A stretch of 52,159 nucleotides of DNA from Candidatus Parcubacteria bacterium (GTDB taxonomy: Bacteria > Patescibacteriota > Minisyncoccia > Phycocordibacterales > UBA2100), in contig QZIY01000020.1 in the NCBI GenBank assembly GCA_003599175.1, forward strand, positions 1 through 52,159, given 5' to 3'. The translations under genes and the position numbers were made by a program. Of the stretch, positions 46,098 through 52,159 are shown in pieces; the first letter of the stretch is position 1; every line of letters starts with the position of its first letter. The notes under the pieces are model-generated. The model did no database searches. It saw nothing but the letters and a program-made list of their open reading frames with translations, and was not told the DNA's origin.

Positions 46098-46622
46098 ATG
46101 GCTCGCCATCTGATATGTCCGGTGCTCAAGTCGCCGTGGCCAGAGGGTCGCATTGGTCCTGAAAAATACCAGGATTTTTATAGGGTCGCTGTCCAAGCCA
46201 TAGAGTGGCAAAAACTCTTCGGGAAGGACGCAGACTTGCTCGTTGTGAGCACATTCCGCCGAGGCGACTTCGACGAGGCGGATTACTATGCTGCTCTGCT
46301 TGATCGTCTCGGTGGCGAACGGATTCGCGTGATTCGTGAAGGAGTTGAAACGGTCGGGCAAATTGGAACAGCGCTTTGTACAGCGCGACTCGAACAGGCC
46401 CGTCTGCACCTTGGATCCACCGTACCGCATTTGCCACGAGTGCGGTGGCTGACTCGTAAAAATGTAAACGTGCATCATTTCGCTGTTGCCGGGATTCCGC
46501 GTCCGGCGGAATTTTTTACGGATATCATTCTCGCAATCGCATTTCCCGTGCTCGATGCATTGGGGAGACGAGAGTGGTTTCTCGCGAAAACGACGGAGAG
46601 GAGGTCAGTGGGGAAGCTATAG
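46098..46622 (+). CDS. hypothetical protein
   Basis: ORF with clear promoter and Shine-Dalgarno; no family recognised. Confidence 0.65.
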   Translation: MARHLICPVLKSPWPEGRIGPEKYQDFYRVAVQAIEWQKLFGKDADLLVVSTFRRGDFDEADYYAALLDRLGGERIRVIREGVETVGQIGTALCTARLEQARLHLGSTVPHLPRVRWLTRKNVNVHHFAVAGIPRPAEFFTDIILAIAFPVLDALGRREWFLAKTTERRSVGKL

Positions 46623-46640
46623 ATTGATTTGGCTTACTTG

Positions 46641-46674
46641 AAAGGCCCGGTGCCGTGTGCATCGCGGCCTTTTT
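46641..46674 (+). terminator. rho-independent terminator
   Basis: AAAGGCC-CGGTGC-CGTGT-GCATCG-c-GGCCTTTTT. Confidence 0.8.
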
Positions 46675-46707
46675 AATGTGCCTCTCTACCGCTACGATGA
46701 ATCGTTC

Positions 46708-46759
46708 ATGGCGCAAGAGAGCAAAAAACCGATCATTATTGGCGCGGGGCCAGCGGGAC
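46708..46759 (+). pseudogene. 5' fragment of the FAD-dependent oxidoreductase gene at 47355
   Basis: ATGGCGCAAGAGAGCAAAAAACCGATCATTATTGGCGCGGGGCCAGCGGGACT vs 47355 ATGACACAAGAGAGCAAAAAAGCGATCATTATTGGCGCGGGGCCAGCGGGGCT, near identical. Confidence 0.9.
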
Positions 46760-46770
46760 TTTATAAACCA

Positions 46771-46799
46771 TTTACACTTCATCTCGTTCGAATTATGAT
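46771..46799 (+). promoter_or_regulatory. promoter of the TA cassette
   Basis: TTTACA-N17-TATGAT, ATG 6 nt downstream. Confidence 0.75.
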
Positions 46800-46805
46800 G
46801 CGCAT

Positions 46806-46976
46806 ATGACATCTGCAACAAAACGATTCATCATTTCCCTGATGGGAGGCAAACACAAAAAAAACCGTGAGGCGACTTTTTTTGAACGCGCACGCCGAAA
46901 TATTGTCAAACGCAAGAAACATGTCGGTCGCGACGTATCTTCCCGGATAGACGCGATTGTCTATGGAGCAGAATAG
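46806..46976 (+). CDS. putative antitoxin (56 aa, basic)
   Basis: [56 protein letters not shown]; overlaps the PIN gene start; absent from the supplied ORF track. Confidence 0.65.
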   Translation: MTSATKRFIISLMGGKHKKNREATFFERARRNIVKRKKHVGRDVSSRIDAIVYGAE

Positions 46977-47358
46977 ATTCCTTATCGACAGCTCCGTTTT
47001 CGTCGCCTTCTATTACGAAGGAGATGCGCAGCATACAGATGCCCTTCGCGTCATGGCAGACATCTCCGCTCAAGTGCTTATAGTTCATCCATATGTTATT
47101 CAAGAGACAGCAACGGTTCTTGCATATCGCCTCGGCATGCCCGTAGCCAAGGCATTTGTTACCGACGTCATGAAAGCGAAAAACGTTCTCATTCCTGCCG
47201 CAGACGTATACAGAGATGCCGCTTTTTTCCTCGATTACTCCAAGAAGATGTCGTTTACGGACATTGCGTTGATCGGATTGGCTCGTTCAATGGGAGTGCC
47301 CATTGTTACGTTCGATAAGCAAATGTTATCCGCCTTTTCTCAAACGCGGCGGATATGA
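46963..47358 (+). CDS. PIN-domain toxin/RNase (VapC-like)
   Basis: [58 protein letters not shown]. Confidence 0.85.
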   Translation: MEQNRFLIDSSVFVAFYYEGDAQHTDALRVMADISAQVLIVHPYVIQETATVLAYRLGMPVAKAFVTDVMKAKNVLIPAADVYRDAAFFLDYSKKMSFTDIALIGLARSMGVPIVTFDKQMLSAFSQTRRI

Positions 47359-48920
47359 CACAAGAGAGCAAAAAAGCGATCATTATTGGCGCGGGGCCAG
47401 CGGGGCTCACTGCCGCATACGAGCTTTTGAAGCGCACTGATATCAAGCCGATCGTGCTTGAGCGTGATCCGGTGTACGTCGGTGGTATTTCAAAAACGGT
47501 CAACTACAAGGGCAACCGCATCGACATCGGCGGACATCGCTTTTTCTCCAAATCCGACGTGATTATGAAATGGTGGGGCGAAATGCTGCCGGTCAAAACA
47601 GACGACGCTGCGGGAAAAAATATTACGTACCAAAACACCACGCGCGCACTCACCGAAGGCATGCCGATTGCAACGGGCGCGGAGGGAGACCGCGTGATGC
47701 ATGTGAGGCCGCGCAAGACGCGCATTGTGTACGGTGGCAAATTTTTTGCGTATCCGGTCGAGCTTTCTTTGAATACGCTTCTCAATCTTGGATTCTGGAA
47801 GGTACTCAGGATAGGAATTACCTATACCAAGGCCGTACTATTTCCGATTCGGCCAGAAAAGACGCTCGAAGATTTTTTTATCAATCGCTTCGGCACCGAG
47901 CTCTACAAAACGTTTTTCAAATCGTATACGGAAAAGGTGTGGGGCGTCTCCTGCAAAGAGATGTCGGCAGAATGGGGTGCGCAGCGCGTGAAAGGGCTTT
48001 CGATTATCAAGGCCGTGCAGCATGCCGCGAAAAAGGTGATGCAGATTGGGCCGCTCTCGGGAAAATCGGTCGAAACCTCACTCATCGAACAATTTTTGTA
48101 TCCTACATATGGCCCCGGATATATGTGGGAAATCGTTGCGGAAAAGATAAAGGAAATGGGTGGTCAAATCGTGATGGGTGCGAGTGTAGAACGAGTGCAG
48201 TGCGTGGAGGGTGGATTTGTGGTCACCGCAAAAACCACGGAAGGTAGGAAAGACTATGCGGGCGAATACGTGTTTTCGACGACCGATGTGAAAGCGCTTG
48301 CGCGCATGATGGAGCCAGCACTTCCTGAAGACGTGCGAAAGATCGCGGACGCTCTACAGTATCGCGATTTTCTCACCGTCGGGCTTCTCTTGCGCGATAA
48401 GCCCAAAGAGCCAAACGGAGAACTACTTCTCGATACATGGATGTACGTGCATGAGCCGGGCGTCGATGTAGGCCGCCTGCAGCTCTTTCACAACTGGAAT
48501 CCGCACATGGTCGCCAATCAGTCTCACGGTTGGATCGGGCTCGAATATTTTTGCAATGAGGGCGATGCGCTTTGGAATCGCGACGATGCGGAGTTGGTAA
48601 AGCAGGGCGAAAGAGAATTGCGTCACATTGGTCTTCTTAAAGACAATGTGGTTCTGGATGGTACCGTACTCCGCCAACCAAAAGCGTATCCCGGCTATTT
48701 CGGCGCATACGCGGAGTTTCCAAAGGTGCGCGCCGCATTCGACGCGATTCCAAACCTCTTCTTGATCGGCCGCAATGGTATGCATCGCTACAACAATCAG
48801 GACCACTCTATGCTCGCAGCGATCGGCGCCGTCGACAACGTAATCGAAGGAAGAACGAATAATTCAAATCTGTGGCAAATTAACACGGAAGAGGAATATC
48901 ACGAGGAAAAGAAGGTATAA
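47355..48920 (+). CDS. FAD-dependent amine-oxidase/UDP-galactopyranose-mutase-like protein
   Basis: [79 protein letters not shown]. Confidence 0.88.
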   Translation: MTQESKKAIIIGAGPAGLTAAYELLKRTDIKPIVLERDPVYVGGISKTVNYKGNRIDIGGHRFFSKSDVIMKWWGEMLPVKTDDAAGKNITYQNTTRALTEGMPIATGAEGDRVMHVRPRKTRIVYGGKFFAYPVELSLNTLLNLGFWKVLRIGITYTKAVLFPIRPEKTLEDFFINRFGTELYKTFFKSYTEKVWGVSCKEMSAEWGAQRVKGLSIIKAVQHAAKKVMQIGPLSGKSVETSLIEQFLYPTYGPGYMWEIVAEKIKEMGGQIVMGASVERVQCVEGGFVVTAKTTEGRKDYAGEYVFSTTDVKALARMMEPALPEDVRKIADALQYRDFLTVGLLLRDKPKEPNGELLLDTWMYVHEPGVDVGRLQLFHNWNPHMVANQSHGWIGLEYFCNEGDALWNRDDAELVKQGERELRHIGLLKDNVVLDGTVLRQPKAYPGYFGAYAEFPKVRAAFDAIPNLFLIGRNGMHRYNNQDHSMLAAIGAVDNVIEGRTNNSNLWQINTEEEYHEEKKV

Positions 48921-48966
48921 AAAGATAAGTTGTAGAGAAGGAAGCTGCCGTGATAGCATTGCCCTA

Positions 48967-51057
48967 ATGAAGGTGGCTCAGGACGTGTTGCGATGGATCG
49001 TTATAGCAATGGTCTTTGCACTTCCCATTGTGCCCTTTATCGTCGCCGACGGCCTGTTTTTTCCCTACATCGTCGGCAAGAATTTTGTCTTCCGCATCCT
49101 CGTCGAGATCATGGCCTCTTTCTGGCTCGCGCTTGCTGTCTGTATGCCGCAGTACCGGCCGCGACGATCGTGGGTACTCGGTGCATTCGCGCTCTTCGTA
49201 CTCATCATTGGCATTGCCGATGTTTTTGGTGCGTATCCATTCAAGAGCATCTGGAGCAACTTCGAGCGCATGGAAGGGTGGGTGACGCTCGCGCACATGC
49301 TTGCGTACCTCGTTGTGACCGCGTCGGTCTTGAATACTGAGAATTTCTGGCGGCGACTGTTCCAGATATCGATCATTGCGTCGATGCTCCTTTCGCTCAA
49401 GGGATTCATGCAGGTCGTGGGTCTCGCCGCGCTCGGACAAGGAGGAGCCGCAGGACTTACCGCTCGTATCGATGCCACCTTCGGGAATCCGATTTATCTC
49501 GCCGCCTACATGCTCTTCCATATTTTCATTGCGGCGATGTTCTGGATGCAGATGCGCACCGTGCGTCCGGCAAAGGAGCAGCTGTGGCCGGCCATTTTTT
49601 ACTGCTCCGCAATCGTCTTGGATACCACTGCGCTCCTTCTCACGGGTACGCGCGGTACGATGCTCGGTCTTATCGGCGGTGCCTTCCTCACACTCCTTCT
49701 CCTCGCCCTCGGGTCGAGAAATAGGACGTGGCGCTACGCTGTCGTGGGCTTTTTTGCCGGCCTTGTTGTCTTCGGTGGTGCTGTATGGGCCGCACGCGAT
49801 AGCGCGATCGTGCAGAATGTCGTCTTCCTCAATCGTCTTTCATCGATTTCTCTCGGCGAGGCGACCGTGAAGGCGCGCTTTCTCAATATGGGGATGGCGT
49901 GGGAGGGTGTGAAGGAGCGGCCGATACTCGGTTGGGGGCAGGAGAACTATGCACTCGTCTTCGACAAGTACTACGACCCGCGCATGTACGCACAGGAGCA
50001 GTGGTTTGACCGCGTGCACAACAGCATCTTCGATTGGTGGATTGCGGGGGGCACGCTCGGCCTCCTCGCGTTCCTGGGCGTTTTCGCGGCTACGCTCTGG
50101 GTCCTCTGGCGACCGAGCGGCGAGCGAGGAAGTACTGAGCTCAGCAGAGCGAACGTGAGATCGATTTTTGGCTTCGGCGGTGCGAGCGCGTTCACGCACG
50201 AAGAGAGGAGCGTTCTCACGGGCCTCCTCGCCGGCTATTTCTTCCACAATCTCACGGTCTTCGACAACATCACGAGTTCGATACTTTTTATAACGGTGCT
50301 CGGATATATCGCGTATCGCGAAATCGCTGCATCTGCGGCCGCGCCAATCGTAAAAGCAGTATTCATTCCGGAAAAGATGCTTCCTATTGTTGGGATTGCA
50401 GGTGTGATTCTTATGTTCGTTTCGATTTGGGGCATCAACGGGAGCGCATATACAGCGAATGCGACACTCATCCAGGCAATGCAAGGGCAGCCGGGCGGCG
50501 TCGCGCAAAATCTCGAGCTGTTTAAAAAAACCATTTCCTACCAATCACTCGGCACACAGGAGGCGCGCGAACAGCTCGCCCAAATCACACAGGCAGTTCT
50601 CGGATCAAATCAAGTCTCTGACGAACTTAAAACGCAATTTGTGCAACTTGCGGTGAGTGAGCTCGATGCGCAAGCGGCGGCTTCTCCACTTGATGCGCGC
50701 TTTCCCTTGTTTGCGGGCGGCGTGTTGGATGCTGCAGGTCTCTACAAAGAGGCGACCGGTTACTACCAAAAAGCACATGAGCTCTCGCCGGGCAAGCAAT
50801 CGATTTTGTATCAACTGGGACAGAATGCCATGTTGCAAAACAACGAAACGGACGCCGTCCGGTATTTCAAGGAGGCGTATGAACTGGAGAAATCAAACTT
50901 CACAGCGCTCAAATACTACGTCGCGATTTTATACATGGCCGGAGACTCTGATGAAGCACTCGAGGTGCTCGAGACGGCAGCCGCTTCGTATCCGCAGCAG
51001 AAGGCGGGGGTTGAAGAGCTCATGCAGGAGGTAAAGAATAAGACGCTCAAGCTTTAG
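48967..51057 (+). CDS. O-antigen ligase/polymerase (Wzy/WaaL/PglL-like) with C-terminal TPR region
   Basis: GTRGTMLGLIGG; PILGWGQENYALVFDKYY; QWFDRVHNSIFDWWIAGGTLGLLAFLGVF; C-terminal YKEATGYYQKAHELSPGKQ TPRs. Confidence 0.88.
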   Translation: MKVAQDVLRWIVIAMVFALPIVPFIVADGLFFPYIVGKNFVFRILVEIMASFWLALAVCMPQYRPRRSWVLGAFALFVLIIGIADVFGAYPFKSIWSNFERMEGWVTLAHMLAYLVVTASVLNTENFWRRLFQISIIASMLLSLKGFMQVVGLAALGQGGAAGLTARIDATFGNPIYLAAYMLFHIFIAAMFWMQMRTVRPAKEQLWPAIFYCSAIVLDTTALLLTGTRGTMLGLIGGAFLTLLLLALGSRNRTWRYAVVGFFAGLVVFGGAVWAARDSAIVQNVVFLNRLSSISLGEATVKARFLNMGMAWEGVKERPILGWGQENYALVFDKYYDPRMYAQEQWFDRVHNSIFDWWIAGGTLGLLAFLGVFAATLWVLWRPSGERGSTELSRANVRSIFGFGGASAFTHEERSVLTGLLAGYFFHNLTVFDNITSSILFITVLGYIAYREIAASAAAPIVKAVFIPEKMLPIVGIAGVILMFVSIWGINGSAYTANATLIQAMQGQPGGVAQNLELFKKTISYQSLGTQEAREQLAQITQAVLGSNQVSDELKTQFVQLAVSELDAQAAASPLDARFPLFAGGVLDAAGLYKEATGYYQKAHELSPGKQSILYQLGQNAMLQNNETDAVRYFKEAYELEKSNFTALKYYVAILYMAGDSDEALEVLETAAASYPQQKAGVEELMQEVKNKTLKL

Positions 51058-51099
51058 CTCTAGCGCATTTTTCAGGGATTGGTACGATGATAAAAGAGG

Positions 51100-51186
51100 A
51101 AGCTCCGTAGAGCGGAGGGCGGCGGCACTCACATAAGACTTTCACTTTGGAGCTCGCACCCGTCCTCCGCTTTGTGGGGCTTTTTT
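51100..51186 (+). ncRNA. structured RNA candidate or elaborate terminator downstream of the ligase gene
   Basis: AAGCTCC-GTAG-AGCGGAGGGCGG ... CCGTCCTCCGCT-TTGT-GGGGCTT-TTTT: two coaxial helices with a symmetric internal loop, then a T-run. Confidence 0.5.
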
Positions 51187-51203
51187 GTTTCTGTAAAAAG
51201 GTT

Positions 51204-51209
51204 TATACT
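51204..51209 (+). promoter_or_regulatory. putative -10 element
   Basis: TATACT; weak -35. Confidence 0.45.
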
Positions 51210-51261
51210 TGCCGTGTTGAGTGCCCACAAGATTGTGAGTACTTCCAAGATCGAAAGTCGC

Positions 51262-51295
51262 GAAGTATCCCGCTCACGCGGGATTCTTCGTTTTT
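51262..51295 (+). terminator. rho-independent terminator
   Basis: GAAGTATCCCGC-TCAC-GCGGGATTCTTC-G-TTTTT. Confidence 0.88.
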
Positions 51296-51348
51296 AAAGT
51301 TTTCAGAATAGGAGACGGAGAGTCCTGCTTCGCTAAAGCTACGCAGGA

Positions 51349-51392
51349 TAAAAAGAAAACATATGAACAACTGTTCATATGTTTTCTTTTTA
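51349..51392. repeat. 21-bp perfect inverted repeat
   Basis: TAAAAAGAAAACATATGAACA-AC-TGTTCATATGTTTTCTTTTTA. Confidence 0.95.
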
Positions 51393-51394
51393 AG

Positions 51395-51403
51395 TTATCC
51401 ACA
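51395..51403 (+). promoter_or_regulatory. DnaA-box consensus match (single)
   Basis: TTATCCACA exact match. Confidence 0.4.
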
Positions 51404-51523
51404 CATGCATAGTAAATTCACACATTGTGCATACTTCGGTGCAATAATTATTAAAACGCATTGCATACATTTACTTTTATGCGTGCGGGTCGAACTTAGC
51501 ATCAAAAAAATTTAAATAATCCT

Positions 51524-51589
51524 ATGGCAGCTAAAAAGCGCAAGAAGGCAGCAAAGAAGAAGAAGGCGACGAAGAAGAAGCGCGTCTAG
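51524..51589 (+). CDS. 21-aa Lys/Arg/Ala peptide
   Basis: ATGGCAGCTAAAAAGCGC... = MAAKKRKKAAKKKKATKKKRV, followed by a strong terminator. Confidence 0.55.
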   Translation: MAAKKRKKAAKKKKATKKKRV

Positions 51590-51610
51590 TCTTTCTTCTA
51601 GAAGAAAGAA

Positions 51611-51643
51611 AACAATCCCTCCGAGCGGAGGGGTTGTTTTTTT
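51611..51643 (+). terminator. rho-independent terminator
   Basis: AACAATCCCTCC-GAGC-GGAGGGGTTGTT-TTTTT. Confidence 0.88.
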
Positions 51644-51698
51644 GATATAGGGGCTCTTAGCATTCGAAGGTCTTTTGCGGTAGGATAATGGACTACAT

Positions 51699-52159
51699 AT
51701 GGCGTTTTGGAATAAGTGGTTTTCCGAAGACAGTGGTGCCCTGAAGCGAGCGATGCCGATCGTGGAAGCGACCAATGCGCACGAAGCGACAATGAAAGCG
51801 CTCTCGGACGAGCAGTTGAAGCAGAAAACAGCCGAATTTAAGGAGCGCCTTGCGAAGGGCGAGGATCTGGAAAAACTGGCGCCAGAAGCATTTGCCGCAG
51901 TGCGCGAGGCCGCCCGCCGAACCCTCGGGCTTCGGCACTTCGATGTGCAGCTCATCGGCGGCATTATCCTCCATCGTCGTGGAATCGCCGAAATGAAAAC
52001 CGGCGAAGGAAAAACGCTCGTCGCCACCTTGCCCGTCTATCTCAACGCACTCACGGGCAAGGGTGTCCATGTCATTACCGTCAACGACTACCTCTCACGC
52101 CGCGACGGCGTATGGATGGGTCAGGTGTACCACGCGCTCGGTATGACGGTCGGTATCAT
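51699..52159 (+). CDS. secA: preprotein translocase subunit SecA, 5' part (truncated by window edge)
   Basis: [26 protein letters not shown]...[59 protein letters not shown]. Confidence 0.95.
   Translation, partial: MAFWNKWFSEDSGALKRAMPIVEATNAHEATMKALSDEQLKQKTAEFKERLAKGEDLEKLAPEAFAAVREAARRTLGLRHFDVQLIGGIILHRRGIAEMKTGEGKTLVATLPVYLNALTGKGVHVITVNDYLSRRDGVWMGQVYHALGMTVGI

Noticed and set aside
51395-51403. Replication origin
   Set aside because: Only one exact DnaA box and no dnaA/dnaN/parA neighbours seen
1-52159. CRISPR array, tRNA, rRNA, prophage or transposase genes
   Set aside because: No regularly spaced repeats, no recognisable RNA genes, and no transposase, integrase or phage structural motif noticed in the ORF translations

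Overview
The window is almost entirely a surface-glycan biosynthesis island of about 45 genes, mostly on the + strand, ending at the 5' part of secA. Small overlapping ORFs, sulfur and ACP enzymes confined to the glycan locus, and overall gene style suggest a CPR/Patescibacteria-like genome; this is inference, as there is no rRNA. Recognisable modules: (1) GT2/GT4 glycosyltransferases; (2) an rfbA/rfbB-based dTDP-deoxysugar set with a half-size NDP-hexose 2,3-dehydratase, a sugar C-methyltransferase and 3-/4-keto reductases; (3) two nonulosonate-type sets (NeuB-like without SAF plus SpsF-like; NeuC/NeuA plus NeuB with SAF), the first containing a DUF692/MNIO-like TIM barrel; (4) a compact ACP-dependent acyl module (AAC(3)-fold acyltransferase, FkbH, ACP, MaoC dehydratase, SDR, with convergent acpS); (5) a sulfur module with an in-frame pyruvate kinase-ATP sulfurylase fusion, APS kinase, sulfotransferase, a CysH-type reductase and an SQD1-like UDP-sulfoquinovose synthase; (6) export and assembly genes (ABC exporter, PMT-like membrane GTs, GtrA, Wzy/WaaL-like ligase with TPR). 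Most interesting: the apparent sulfate -> APS -> (PAPS-sulfation / sulfite-sulfoquinovose) route with a PK-ATPS fusion, the FkbH/ACP/AAC(3) acyl-decoration operon, recurrent leaderless-type promoters (TANNNT 6-9 nt before ATG), a PIN toxin-antitoxin cassette inserted beside a duplicated 5' gene fragment, and a structured intergenic region before secA. No tools were run; all family calls come from reading motifs.
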